Notes: generated by a model not told the origin, from the letters alone. DNA of 64,000 nucleotides from Gracilariopsis chorda (GCA_003194525.1 NBIV01000013.1:248001-312000); one strand, 5' to 3'; numbered from the stretch's first letter, positions 8,957 to 19,105 are shown. Translations and numbers: made by a program.

Positions 8957-10306
8957 ATGACGCCTCCTAAGAGCTCATTCCACGCGCATCGCCATGTTGA
9001 CCAGCACTTGCACTCTCTGTCCGGGGGGTCGAGCAGCTCTGATGCCAGCATGCGCTTGCAGCGTCCATTCAACACCGTCACTCCATCCGCTTCCCGCCCG
9101 CCAAACTCGGGCGTGCTTCGTATACAACATGAGCTCAACACTCTCATGCGAGACCCTGTTCCGTTTATCTACGTTTACGCCGATGAATCCAATATCACAA
9201 AGATTAGTGCGCTCGTCATTGGGCCTCTGGAGACCCCATATGCCGGCGGCTTCTTTCGTTTCGATATGAGAGTCGGGTCTGAGTACCCCATGAAGGCCCC
9301 GACCGTAATCCTGCAAACCACAGATGGCGGTCGAGTCAGATTCAATCCAAACTTGTATAACGATGGAAAGGTCTGTCTGTCAATATTGGGTACTTGGACA
9401 GGCCCTGCCTGGTCCAGTGCCGAGAGCTTATCGTCTGTTTTGCTTTCCATTCAGTCCCTCATGTGTCCACAACCATACCATAACGAACCGGGATATGAGA
9501 CACGAGATGATAAGCCTGCAAAAGCTGCATACAACGATTATCTACGCTATGAGACATTGCGTGTTGCCGTCGTCGGTACCTTAAAGCACACCAGTCATGC
9601 AAAGCAGTTCCCGGATGTTTGCGAAAGACTATTTCTACTTTGGCACGATATGTACATGGCAACCGCCACAGACTTGATGCAGCGCTTGGAGGGTAAGACC
9701 TACAAGGACGCTTTCTCAAGCTCAAAGGGTACCTACAACCTTCGACCCATCATAGATGCTCTCAAGTCTCTCAAGAAGAAGATAATGGAGCGTATGGAGT
9801 GCTTAGAAAAGCCCCAGGAGGACTCTTCAAGTTCCAGTGACAACGTTAAATCGTCTTTGATCTACGCAGTGGACAGATTGCAAGATGAGCATCGCATTTT
9901 GTCACGGAATCCGCATCCTGGAGGTAGCGCCAGCCCGCGGGATCCCAACAGTCCATTTGTCTGGGATGCAACCATACTTGGTCCGAACAATACCCCATGG
10001 GAAGGAGGATTCTTTGCTCTCGAGTTGCGCTTCTCGTATCAACACCCGTACCGACCGCCATTTGCAAAGTTCACGTCGAAAATGCACCATCCAAACATTA
10101 CAAGGGACGGTATTCCTGCATTAGATCTTATTCAAACAAGATGGAATCCTAACACTAGGGTTGGCACCATTTTGGATGCTCTACAGGAGATGCTGAAGAG
10201 CCCGTCATCAGTTTACCCGGTGAACGTTGAGGTTGCCTCACAGTATCGTCAGAATGTTAGAGATTACGAACGGAAAGTTCGACGTCTTGCCGCAGATGGG
10301 TGCTAA
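8957..10306 (+). CDS. Tandem E2: UBE2Z-like ubiquitin-conjugating domain plus inactive UEV-like UBC domain
   Basis: A 449-residue protein with two UBC folds. Domain 1 (about 50-235) is close to UBE2Z, the E2 that works with the E1 UBA6 in animals: FNPNLYNDGKVCLSILGTW carries the catalytic Cys140 and the following TGPAW, SIQSLM and YHNEPGYE segments are UBE2Z signatures. Domain 2 (about 300-445) has the E2 fold elements (RLQDEH, ILGPNNTPWEGGFF, HPYRPPFAKF, HHPNITRDG) but the catalytic Cys is replaced by Ala388 (DGIPALDL where active E2s have DGxICLDIL). The HPN triad is retained. Domain 2 therefore looks like a UEV-type pseudo-E2. A Ser-rich linker (288-294) precedes it. The start at 8957 gives a Ser-rich disordered N-terminus. 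Single exon. I know of no standard family with this order. Confidence 0.92.
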   Translation: MTPPKSSFHAHRHVDQHLHSLSGGSSSSDASMRLQRPFNTVTPSASRPPNSGVLRIQHELNTLMRDPVPFIYVYADESNITKISALVIGPLETPYAGGFFRFDMRVGSEYPMKAPTVILQTTDGGRVRFNPNLYNDGKVCLSILGTWTGPAWSSAESLSSVLLSIQSLMCPQPYHNEPGYETRDDKPAKAAYNDYLRYETLRVAVVGTLKHTSHAKQFPDVCERLFLLWHDMYMATATDLMQRLEGKTYKDAFSSSKGTYNLRPIIDALKSLKKKIMERMECLEKPQEDSSSSSDNVKSSLIYAVDRLQDEHRILSRNPHPGGSASPRDPNSPFVWDATILGPNNTPWEGGFFALELRFSYQHPYRPPFAKFTSKMHHPNITRDGIPALDLIQTRWNPNTRVGTILDALQEMLKSPSSVYPVNVEVASQYRQNVRDYERKVRRLAADGC

Positions 10307-10581
10307 GTCACATGACCGACACACATCTACACTGGCATTTCACCTGCGATTCCAATCGCGCATTCAAACGTGCAGGAAGGTTTAATACACTTGTACGCTC
10401 GGCTTTTCCATCGTTTGTACACTACGTTATCCACCGAGCCGCAGATTGCCGCCTTCGTGACACTTCGGCTTCGTCGTCGAAGCATATAAACTGCAGTTCT
10501 TATTTAGTGCATGTTGCTTTCCAGGAACCGCTATTGACGCGAAGGTATCTGAACACAAGTCGACAAGTACTAAACACGTCT

Positions 10582-12312
10582 TTACCGTTTACCGCGCGAA
10601 CTTCCTCGCACTTCGTTCGGGTTGCGTCGACCGTACCCTATAGTCATGGGTTTGTTGTGAGGGTTGAACTTCGCTCCAGCGTTGTAGAAATTCGTCGGGT
10701 CCAATACATCCACGTTTAGTCTTTCCCTTTGCTTTTGTAGCCGCCGTTGCTTTACTGGATCTATCTGATCCTCTCGTAAAATCAAATCTTTGTTGTGACG
10801 TCCTCCCCGCGGCATCGGTATAGGGTACTTTGTTCCCCGTAGCAAGGGTTTCTTCTTGGGGTTCAGGAAGGCCCGCGCAGTTCCGTTGTTGCCAACCCTA
10901 TATGCAACTCGGTGCATGCAAGCATTGCCACATTTGCTGCAAAACTTGCGCTCCAACTCTGTGGTGACTATTCCACATGACTGGCAGCGCAATGCGAAGT
11001 GTTTGATCTTACGAATCGCACGACGTCCATCAACTGAAAGCAATTTCAGTCCCATTTGCAACATGGTACTTTGCATGGCGAAGTCTGTAGTTACGCAGGC
11101 GACTCTCTTTCGGTCTTCTTCGGAGATGACTGCTCCTCCTCTGTCACGAGCAAGATGCTCTTCTAAGTTTGATTCCGTAATCCACCCGCATTCACCTTCG
11201 TCAGTGTCGTCACTTTCATCCGACGATATTCCTCTGTGAGTAATATATTCTGATGAACCCTCAGCCACGGCAATGGCTTCGATTACACTCAGATCTATAT
11301 TCTCCAACGACATATCGTGAAGATCAGTTTCATCGCTCTTTTGAATCAATTCTGCTTGGTCTGGCGAAGATTCCGTAGTTTCCTCCAATGGTTCTACATC
11401 TCTTCTCTTGTGATGGCGTCTGCGTCGTCCTCGTCTGCCTGAAGATGGCTTTGCAGGGGTTTTCCCTTGTTCTTTCACATCTTCCTTTGCCTTATTCGTT
11501 TCAAATGTACACAGAACTTCTGTTTTCATTTCAGAAGTAGGATGCTCAGACTTCCTGAAGCCAATTCCATCGCACGCCCTCACTCTTGATTTTTTTTCAG
11601 CCATTGGCAAATCTTCTTCTTCACTTTTCCCTGTTACTGGATGCTCATCCAAGTTTGACACTCCTTCCCCTATTTCCTTTTCAAACCTGGAAATATACTC
11701 GTGAGAGGGCTTTGCAGGGTTTCGGGAACGAGATTTATCTGTTTCTGGCCTGGAATACTGAACTGTTTCCCACTCTTCATCCTCTACGCTTTCACCTGGT
11801 CCTTCACTTTTGTTCTGTAGCTGACGCTCTCCCTGCTTTTGTAATTCTTCTGCCTCTATCCTGTCCAGTTCCTCAAACGGAATGGCTCTGCCAATGCGAA
11901 TTTCTGATACCCGTCGCTGAGAAGGGGCCGAATTCAAATACTTATCGCCATTGAGTTCACGCTCAAGCATCCGCGTCAGAGCTATGACTTTCAGATCTGT
12001 CAAGGAAAGCACAGCGAAGTCTCCTGTACGCTTAGAGAAGTCAATTGTAGCAGCTAAAGCTTCTGAAGACGGTGCACGAAGTTTGATGGATTCTCTCAAT
12101 AATGCCAAACGAGCTCGAGCTCTGGGGTCTCGAACTTCTTGAATCACTTCAGGAATTGTATAGAAGGTGGCTAGCTCATCTGACGATGGGGTGTATAGCG
12201 AACTGCCTGTGTCAACGTTAATGAGACCACCAAGAGAAAAGAGGTTGTCTGTGCCAGCTATCAGTGCTGCTGTATCCAATACAATAATAGGGGCTGGACT
12301 TGTTGAAGCCAT
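10582..12312 (-). CDS. NOB1: NOB1, 20S pre-rRNA D-site endonuclease
   Basis: Endonuclease that makes the final cut producing the 3' end of 18S rRNA in cytoplasmic pre-40S particles. The N-terminus is a PIN nuclease domain: IIVLDTAALIAG has the first catalytic Asp at residue 13, followed by FYTIPEVIQEVRDPRAR and FAVLSLTDLKVIALT. The second half of the PIN domain (VACVTTDFAMQ) comes after a long acidic and basic disordered insert of about 250 residues, a layout normal for NOB1. A zinc ribbon with CQSCG and CSKCG spans about 443-469 and is followed by the conserved NPKKKPLLRGTKYPIPMPRGG tail (given here as part of a longer block). The length of 576 residues is larger than the human protein (about 412) because of the insert. 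Single exon. Confidence 0.95.
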   Translation of the reverse strand: MASTSPAPIIVLDTAALIAGTDNLFSLGGLINVDTGSSLYTPSSDELATFYTIPEVIQEVRDPRARARLALLRESIKLRAPSSEALAATIDFSKRTGDFAVLSLTDLKVIALTRMLERELNGDKYLNSAPSQRRVSEIRIGRAIPFEELDRIEAEELQKQGERQLQNKSEGPGESVEDEEWETVQYSRPETDKSRSRNPAKPSHEYISRFEKEIGEGVSNLDEHPVTGKSEEEDLPMAEKKSRVRACDGIGFRKSEHPTSEMKTEVLCTFETNKAKEDVKEQGKTPAKPSSGRRGRRRRHHKRRDVEPLEETTESSPDQAELIQKSDETDLHDMSLENIDLSVIEAIAVAEGSSEYITHRGISSDESDDTDEGECGWITESNLEEHLARDRGGAVISEEDRKRVACVTTDFAMQSTMLQMGLKLLSVDGRRAIRKIKHFALRCQSCGIVTTELERKFCSKCGNACMHRVAYRVGNNGTARAFLNPKKKPLLRGTKYPIPMPRGGRHNKDLILREDQIDPVKQRRLQKQRERLNVDVLDPTNFYNAGAKFNPHNKPMTIGYGRRNPNEVRGSSRGKR

Positions 12313-13181
12313 GAAAGGTGACGAAGTTCGCTCTAGAGGCGAGTGAGAGAATCAGTTCCGAAATGAAGGAAGGCGCCTGCACGAGTATCCGTCGCGAAAG
12401 GTTCAATTTCCAACACGCTGTTCTTCCCTTGGGAGTACGAATCCTTCCCACAACTAGTAAAGACTCTTAAGAGGTGTGATGAAGATTGTGGTCGGCGACG
12501 GCAATGGGCGACAATAGACGCCGTGGAGAAAGAGAAAAAAATAGAACTGATTAAATTATTGCGGGTTGACGGCAAATTCGACCCCACAAAGGAGTAACCT
12601 TTGCATTTTAGTACACGGTTTCTTCCAAACTTTGCAACAAGTTCCTACCGGGCTTCTTACGTTCCCATTCATTAGGTTCCTGGTATGGTATGCGATTCCA
12701 GTCCCATATCGAGAGCAATGCTTGCGATTTGATGCTGATACATACCTATCGAAGTTGCCTACTTTTTGAGATCCTTGGGTCACAAAAACATTTGCCCGTG
12801 GTTAACACTCGAGCAACTTGTAAAATGATAATTTCATACATAATACATGTAGCGGAGTAATACGCACCTACTGAAGCTAAAAGTGATACCGTCAATAGTG
12901 AGCATTTAACGCGTTGATCAAACTAAACTATGAACTGCAAGAGAAAGATGTCGTTCGTGCTATATCTGGGAATCGTACGAGGCATTGCGAGGAGCTTTCC
13001 GACTCATCGTGGCCAAGTCAAAGAAACGAATAAAGCAGCTGGGGTGTAACGTACTTTTCCGTCAACATCTAAATGGTTCTGTATATGCTATATCATAACA
13101 CAAGTTCGACGCTTGTTGTTAAGGCTTTCATACTGGTGTCTCTCTCTGAGCATCGCGAAAAGATGGTGTCCCTGGAAAGCG
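12313..13181. other. Intergenic between NOB1 start and prefoldin 6 end
   Basis: Both neighbours are on the minus strand. The part next to 12313 should hold the NOB1 promoter. Open frames here (12333-12783) are short, overlap on both strands and show no family signal. No RNA gene seen. Confidence 0.5.
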
Positions 13182-13774
13182 CTATTGTTTCTGAGCAGCG
13201 GTCTGTTGCACTAGTGCCTGGAACTTTTTTTCCTCTGTGACCAGCGCAACACGCTTGGTTTGCTGGGTCTTTTCAAGACCCTCGAGCTTTGTCCTTGCGT
13301 TTGCGAGCTCCTTTGAAATGAAGTCGATTCTGGTTTGAACTGTACTTTTAGCGTCATCCGCATCTTGAGGAGTCAATACGGGCCCGATTAATTTGTAAAC
13401 CTTAGATCCTTCTTCAAGTTGATCCAGTTCCTTCATTCAAGTTGCAATACGAGAGTTAGTAAGTTTCAAAGGTTTCAAGAAGGGCTGTGGACAATGAAAA
13501 GGGAAGGGGTAGAGTTTCTTACTTGTTTGACAAGCTGATTTTCAGTCAACTGACTCTGCAATCCTTTCATGCCTTGCATCGCCGCTGCGTATTCTGTGTA
13601 ACAAGGATTGTTTTTAAAAGAAATACGAAATGTGAGAAAGCAGGCAATGTCCTAGAATCGAATTGTAGAAGGACGACGAAGAGCGACGGACTTACCTTTT
13701 TGAATGTTTTGAACTTCGTGCGCCATCTTTTCAATCCTATCCTTCATGTTTGACAAAATTTGGTACTGTGCCAT
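13182..13774 (-). CDS. PFDN6: Prefoldin subunit 6, three exons
   Basis: Beta-type subunit of the hexameric prefoldin chaperone, which hands nascent actin and tubulin to the CCT chaperonin in the cytosol. Exon 1 is 13774-13696, exon 2 is 13593-13523 and exon 3 is 13430-13182. Introns of 102 bp (13594-13695, GTAAGT..ACAG) and 92 bp (13431-13522, GTAAGA..GAAG) are supported by the exact family sequence across the joins; the second intron has a TACTAAC-type branch site. The 132-residue product begins MAQYQILSNMKDRIEKMA and carries the LTENQLVKQ/ELDQLE and VYKLIGPVL motifs diagnostic of subunit 6, flanked by two coiled-coil helices, at the normal size of about 129 residues. Confidence 0.93.
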
Positions 13775-13948
13775 CTTGAATCGCTGCTTCGCAGTCGAAA
13801 ATCATATGCCTGTCACTCAATATGTGTATACGAAGAATAGTCGCAGAAAGCTGTATTGTCGTTCGTGTTTCCGGAGCGTCTGCGTATCCTTCTTGGATTA
13901 TGTTTGATGAGAAGCCGATCTGCAATAATATCTTCTTCTCGATGTGTT

Positions 13949-14104
13949 ATGATGATTCTCACACTACGGGGTATTGCCGTCTCATCAAGCGCACAACGTG
14001 CTGTGACGATGCCAGTGGAGGAAGATGCGAAGCTTCACACGTTCAACTTAAACAATTCATGGGCACCACCAAGCAGCATACCGGTAGACAACGAGAGTGG
14101 GTGA
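13949..14104 (+). CDS. Possible small mitochondrial protein (unknown)
   Basis: A 51-codon frame starting MMILTLRGIAVSSSAQRA, which looks like a mitochondrial presequence, followed by a hydrophilic stretch (VEEDAKLHTFNLNNSW, APPSSIPVDNE). It sits 175 bp from the divergent prefoldin 6 gene. The frame may not end at the TGA at 14102: a splice from GTGGGT at 14097 to TAG at 14203 (107 bp) would extend it by IYGGIWSEKGV and stop there. I do not recognise the protein. It could also be part of the long leader of UBC9 or chance. Confidence 0.3.
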   Translation: MMILTLRGIAVSSSAQRAVTMPVEEDAKLHTFNLNNSWAPPSSIPVDNESG

Positions 14105-14728
14105 ACACGGGTTAACTACCGAAGTGAAATATAAAAAAAGTAGTTTTTGAATTAATTACTATGGGATTGTCGTTGGAAAACTACACGATTTGGTGATTGG
14201 TAGATATCTATGGAGGTATCTGGAGCGAAAAAGGTGTCTGATGTACAAAAGTGCAACGAGGGTGGAGAACCACTCAAAAATGCCAATTTCGGTCTCCTTG
14301 GAGCACAATCGCACTCCGTAAAGACCAGTCTTGGTACGTATTTGAATATCCAGTATCAGGCCAAGAAAGTTTATTCTGAAGAATCAGGATGATCTTCTGA
14401 AGAGGTTCTCAGAGCAATTTTTGCACTGCGGAGATGCTATCCAAAAATGACATTCATCTACCGAGTTGTCTAGCAAAAAAACCTGTTCGGGGTCATTTTT
14501 TGGACATTTAAACAGGATTAAGAAAAGTTCGAACATCCCTTTTAAATCGGCCATGTTTAAATCTGCGAAGCATGCGTCTCGTCCCCTCCACATCCCAGTG
14601 CGTTCGACAAGAACCCGTCAAGAACTTGACACCATAGGAGGCTCGCATCCATCTTCTTCCCCGACTTGTTTAGCACCCTCTTAGTTTTGAAGAGCTATAT
14701 CAGGAACCTATTTGCTTGACGACTAGCA
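14105..14728. other. Intergenic upstream of UBC9
   Basis: No supported gene apart from the possible short exon around 14204-14240 noted for the preceding small frame. Frames at 14210-14392 (plus) and 14384-14593 (minus) have no recognisable content. The last few hundred bases should contain the UBC9 promoter. Confidence 0.4.
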
Positions 14729-15447
14729 ATGAGTGGGATAGCAAGAGGAAGACTTGTTGAAGAAAGGAAGCAGTGGCGTTTGGATCATCCTGTTGGATTT
14801 TATGCTCGTCCTGAGAAGCTTAGTGGTCAAACAAACCTTATGAAATGGGAATGCGGTATTCCTGGAAAAGACAACGTAAGTAGGACAAACTGTGTTCGTG
14901 CAGGCATCGATAACTGTTGAGTATGCTGAGCAACTTGACGGGGTATTAACGCTCGCTATCCAATGACCAGACTTTGTGGGCAGGTGGTCTTTACAAGCTT
15001 GTTTTAGAATTCAACGATGACTATCCTAGTCGGCCTCCGAAGTGTATGTATTTCACACACCTCTGATTCAATTCGCTCTGTCATATGGTCTAACCTGTCT
15101 TTGAACATACCGTAGGCCGTTTTACCCCGCCTTTGTTTCACCCAAACGTCTATCCCTCCGGCACCGTATGCCTCAGCATCATTGACGCCGACAAGGCTTG
15201 GAGACCCTCGATCACTGTAAAACAGGTAAGTTCAGAAGCTTAGCCCGTCCAAATGTCTCAAATGTCTTCACTAACATCTGATTTATATTCTCTTTTCATT
15301 GCTTAGATCTTGCTAGGCATCCAGGATCTTCTGGATAATCCTAATACCAAGGATCCGGCTAACGGAGAGGCTTATGATCTCTTCATGAAATCACGAGTTT
15401 CGTACAACAATCGAGTGAAACAAGTTGCTGCGGAGAACGCACCGTAA
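14729..15447 (+). CDS. UBC9: SUMO-conjugating enzyme UBC9, four exons
   Basis: The sole E2 for SUMO, accepting SUMO from the SAE1/SAE2 E1 and passing it to lysines in PsiKxE sites. Exons are 14729-14875, 14971-15043, 15116-15225 and 15307-15447; introns are 95, 72 and 81 bp with donors GTAAGT, GTATGT and GTAAGT. The product is 156 residues. It begins [17 protein letters not shown] like all UBC9 proteins, has [10 protein letters not shown], and the active-site block [14 protein letters not shown] with Cys92. The [11 protein letters not shown] and [12 protein letters not shown] stretches place it in UBC9 and not among ubiquitin E2s. The usual PWEGG turn reads LWAGG here. Intron density is unusually high for this window. 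Confidence 0.96.
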
Positions 15448-15522
15448 ATCTGAGATTCTCAGCTTTGGCGACAATATGACACTCATAATGCTTTTCTAAA
15501 GAAAGCTGCATATTGATAGGTT

Positions 15523-16383
15523 TTACTGACCGAACGTCGGACCATCCTGTAGGAACTGCTTTTCTTTTTCAGTCGACGTACGGTTGAGGACTTTATTTCG
15601 GTGGGGAAACCTCCCAAATTGCTCAATGATATCTCGATGTTGCTGAGAGAAATAAAGTGACTGGTGCAACTGCTTTGCGGTTTCCTCTGCTTCACTTCCT
15701 GCTAATTTGCATTCTTCAAGCATACGCTGAATAAGCTCGATACATTTGTCCTGGTCTTCAAGGGACTCTTGGTGCATCAGAGGAAGCAAAAAAGACATTC
15801 GAACAATCGGAGAAAAATATTCCTTCAGTTCGTCCCAGCGCTTCGTTCTAAGCATGTCATCGACAATGGCTTTAGACTTGGCATCTCCTGAGAATGCGCG
15901 GCCGGATCTTCTGTATATGTTTCTCGGAAACTGATCAAGTAGAATCACCAGTGCAAGTTCGGCCTCTAAGGGATAATCTTTGTTATCAATGAAGTGGTCA
16001 AGGTTTCCGGAGAGTGCATCTTCTACATTCCGTTCGAAACGTTTGCGGATATCCGCATCAATCTCTTCCGAAGACCCATACCAGAGACCAAGCTGGCTTT
16101 CGTACCTTTCCCATTCTGGAAAGTCCTCTTTGCCAAACCAGAAGTTTAAAACGTTCGAGATTAGTCTGGCATCCTGTTTCTTTTGTGTAACTGAACTCGA
16201 GGACTGAGAGGAGTAACTCACTGAAGGCAAATACGGTAAGATCTGAGAGTAATTAGACCATGCGAAGTTGTTTCTAATATCGAATCGTAGTGATGAGTTA
16301 GATCTCAAGATGCATCGGTTTCGGAGAGCTATTCGGCTTACGCCTTGTCGAATTTGGCTAAAAGGCCGCGCAAAACACAACAT
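15523..16383 (-). CDS. DUF924 family protein
   Basis: A 286-residue protein of the all-helical DUF924 family (TPR-like fold, function unknown), widespread in proteobacteria, fungi and algae. Family marks are VLNFWFGKE, LALVILLDQFPRNIYR with the near-invariant DQFPRN, GRAFSGDAKA-type helix (RAFSGDAKSKAI), and FLLPLMHQESLEDQ. The first 70 residues are rich in Arg and Ser with no acidic residues at the very start (MLCFARPFSQIRQGVSRIAL), which suggests import into the mitochondrion. It ends convergently with UBC9, 75 bp apart. Single exon. Confidence 0.88.
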   Translation of the reverse strand: MLCFARPFSQIRQGVSRIALRNRCILRSNSSLRFDIRNNFAWSNYSQILPYLPSVSYSSQSSSSVTQKKQDARLISNVLNFWFGKEDFPEWERYESQLGLWYGSSEEIDADIRKRFERNVEDALSGNLDHFIDNKDYPLEAELALVILLDQFPRNIYRRSGRAFSGDAKSKAIVDDMLRTKRWDELKEYFSPIVRMSFLLPLMHQESLEDQDKCIELIQRMLEECKLAGSEAEETAKQLHQSLYFSQQHRDIIEQFGRFPHRNKVLNRTSTEKEKQFLQDGPTFGQ

Positions 16384-16933
16384 TTAGAAGTTTTGTTGTT
16401 GTTTCCTTGTATGGGAATAAAGCGACCTAGCTGTCTCTTAGTTCTCGTTTTCGAACTGAGTCCGTGTCCGGATTGGATAAATGCTCCGCAATGTCCCAGC
16501 ACTGGGGTGTAGCGATAAGGGTTACGAGGATATATTTATTTTATTTGGTACCAAAATAAAACAACCTCGACACGTATGCGTCAGACGCTTTGCGTCTCAT
16601 CACAACCGTTAGTAGGGTTAGACTGCTACCGCAAACCCTTAGCAACCCGAACCCTAGCGGTAGGAAGGCTACAGTGACTGCCACACGTCCATTCAAGTTC
16701 AAAAAAAAGAACTCCCGAGAAAGACCAGGCAGAAAAGCTTTGGGCGGACACTCTTAGAAATGTGAGAGAATTCAGCACCGCTCATAATCTTATTCTTGCT
16801 TTTTGCGACATGCACCGGAAACTGAAGATGTTGAGTTCAAAGCCATTTCAGACTATGGAACATGTAACTTTATCCTGAAGCAGTATCTAGCTTCCAAGAA
16901 CTGAACTGCTCCATCCTCGTAATAAATTGCGAT
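16384..16933. other. Intergenic, shared upstream region of DUF924 and GEX1-like genes
   Basis: A 550-bp divergent promoter region. A 7-bp stem (CTACCGC 16626-16632 with GCGGTAG 16657-16663) encloses telomere-like AACCCT repeats, with GGGTTAG just before it. Whether this is functional is unknown. Confidence 0.4.
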
Positions 16934-18433
16934 ATGCGTCTCTCGAGGATCTGTCACATTCAAATACTGATACTGCTTATTGGCTTTCCGAACGTAGCGT
17001 TTGCTTCATGGCCGTTTTCGTCTAACACAGGGACGCGAAAAGTCAGCGACAGCGCCCGAAGTGCTGGGGTGTCGTACTGTCAGGATGCTAGAGAAGTCGT
17101 TGAGGATTACTGTCGCAATGAAGAATCAAGGCGTGACTTCAGAGTAGTTGGGTCCCTTGTGAAATGCTTCATGAATGAAGCTGGACGAGAAGTGGTATGG
17201 AAGAGTGGATCGGACGTTGACGAACTTAAAGGGACTGAGGTAGCTATCAAAGATGATGTTCTTAAATTTGTCGATGAGCTTTGCGAAGATAGTTCAAGCA
17301 ATCGCGTGTCGAACATATTCACATGGTTTAATGGTGATATTGACCTGTCAAGAGTGGTGAATTCGTTGCATGAGGCGGTTGAACAGGTCTCCTTAGGCGG
17401 ACAGAGAGTTCAGAACTTGCAACAAGACGTGCAAACAATATCGAAGAGTATGGCAGCTTCGATACGTGGACTACGAGAGGTTAAGTCTGCGTTCTTTAGA
17501 GCCAACTCATCTTTGTTCCCGGACGAAGGAGATATCGAGAGGCTTCATGATGAACTGTGGGTAATAATGCAAGATTTGGTACAAACGTTCAACAGCTACA
17601 CTTTACCGATTTCAGAGGCAAGTAGGAACTTTAAGAACCGCGCCATGGGAATGAAGTCATTCGAGAAAGTTGCGGTCAAAATCAAATCGATTGTTCGATC
17701 TTGGAGTGTGTCTAGGGACCTTACGGAGAAACTTCTCATTGAAGTAAAGAAGAACAAAGGAATGCGATCAAGAATATTGCACCCATGGTTGAGAGAAAGA
17801 GGTGAGAACCGCTCGCCCGAAAACGCTCTTCAACAACGCAATTCAATCGTAAAAACTGTTTCACAAGTCGTAGGAGAGTCTATGAAGTCAAACGCAGGTT
17901 ATGCACGTGCTGCTCAGAAGGACTTCGGTTCTAGCATAAAGCAGTTCTTAATGCTTTTGTATGATGGGGTAGAAATGTTATCTACAGCGTATCTGCGCTT
18001 CGCGTTCAGCAAGCTTGTGCTTCACGTAATTGCTTCCCCTGTTTCACCCATGTGGTTGTTCCTGATTTTTACAGGTCTTGTTCACTTGCTTGGAGGTGTG
18101 CTGATACTCGCCAGAATATGTCTTCAGATCGGAGAACTGACTTCTTCGGTTCTGGGACTTGTAACGAAGTTCGTGAGATATCTTGGCTCATCCAAAGGGA
18201 CCCAACCAAAACGTCTCAGAAGTCTAGAAAAGAAAATTGTTGAACGCTTAAAGGAAAGTTTGTCAGAAGAAAAGGAGAGAATACGTGTTCAAGAAGCTAT
18301 TGAATCTGTTTCTGACCGAGAAATCAGTGCTTCGTTCAATAAGTTACAGTCCCTCGAACTGCATCTTCACAAAGCGTCTCGTGAGCTGCAAGAGTTGAAT
18401 GAGAGGATGAATGCGCACCCTGACTGTGAATAG
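16934..18433 (+). CDS. GEX1/KAR5/Brambleberry-like nuclear-envelope protein (candidate)
   Basis: A 499-residue membrane protein. Residues 1-24 are a signal peptide (ILILLIGFPNVAFAS). A Cys-rich segment follows with Cys49, Cys60 and Cys78; the last lies in LVKCFMNEAGR, close to the (L)xxCFxxxxGR element I recall from plant GEX1. The Cys spacing (10, then 17 residues) also fits. A long helical, coiled-coil region (about 130-340) precedes hydrophobic segments at about 373-415 (MWLFLIFTGLVHLLGGVLIL) and a C-terminal coiled coil with SLEKKIVERLKESL and LHKASRELQELNER. This order (signal peptide, Cys-rich, coiled coil, C-terminal membrane helices) is that of the KAR5 family needed for nuclear fusion after mating. 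Sequence conservation in this family is weak, so the call is moderate. Single exon. Confidence 0.6.
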   Translation: MRLSRICHIQILILLIGFPNVAFASWPFSSNTGTRKVSDSARSAGVSYCQDAREVVEDYCRNEESRRDFRVVGSLVKCFMNEAGREVVWKSGSDVDELKGTEVAIKDDVLKFVDELCEDSSSNRVSNIFTWFNGDIDLSRVVNSLHEAVEQVSLGGQRVQNLQQDVQTISKSMAASIRGLREVKSAFFRANSSLFPDEGDIERLHDELWVIMQDLVQTFNSYTLPISEASRNFKNRAMGMKSFEKVAVKIKSIVRSWSVSRDLTEKLLIEVKKNKGMRSRILHPWLRERGENRSPENALQQRNSIVKTVSQVVGESMKSNAGYARAAQKDFGSSIKQFLMLLYDGVEMLSTAYLRFAFSKLVLHVIASPVSPMWLFLIFTGLVHLLGGVLILARICLQIGELTSSVLGLVTKFVRYLGSSKGTQPKRLRSLEKKIVERLKESLSEEKERIRVQEAIESVSDREISASFNKLQSLELHLHKASRELQELNERMNAHPDCE

Positions 18434-19105
18434 AATTGTGGGAGAGCTAAGGCTAGATAGTCTGCATAGGAGTCAAGCATTGGATTCAGCAAAGTAGTTG
18501 CGAGCCTGGATAGAGATATCCGTAGATCACTGAATTGTGGATATGCTGTGCTGTGTAGCCTTACTGTGTAGTAAATGCTTTGCTTACGACAGGTCATGTG
18601 AAGACATCCCGTATCGTCTTAGATCGCTACGCAGGTGTGGATAGCTGCAGGCAGGAACAAGGTGCACCCGATGTGATACGTTGAGGCCAATACCAGATCG
18701 TGGACGGACTCTTGACTGTGAATGCGTACTAGATACGTACGATATTTCTAGAAGTCTGGTTGAGCAACGACTGAGTCGCTTTCGCATTGCCCTTGATAGA
18801 ACTACGGCGTGAAGATATATCCAACATAAGCACCATATTCGCTCTTTTAGTCGTCCTACTCGAGCCCAACTTAAGGGCACCAGTCCCACCCAAGAGCCAA
18901 GAATGAAATGAAATCACCAACTCGCTACAACTGATAACACGCACCCATACCTCTACCTCCTGAGCAATAACGTCACATGCAAGAACCTCAGAACAGAGCA
19001 AAGTGATGATGTGGTTGCCCTTTTTCAACCAAGACCAAAACCACATCCTCACCAGTATTGTAAGCACGGTAGCGCACCTTGAACAAGTTCGCTTGAAACA
19101 CACAC
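18434..19105. other. Intergenic between convergent genes
   Basis: The 672 bp lie between the 3' ends of the GEX1-like and RRM genes. Overlapping minus-strand frames (18584-18889 and 18729-19103) are Ser/Arg-rich with no family signal and probably are chance frames in 3' untranslated sequence. Confidence 0.5.
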
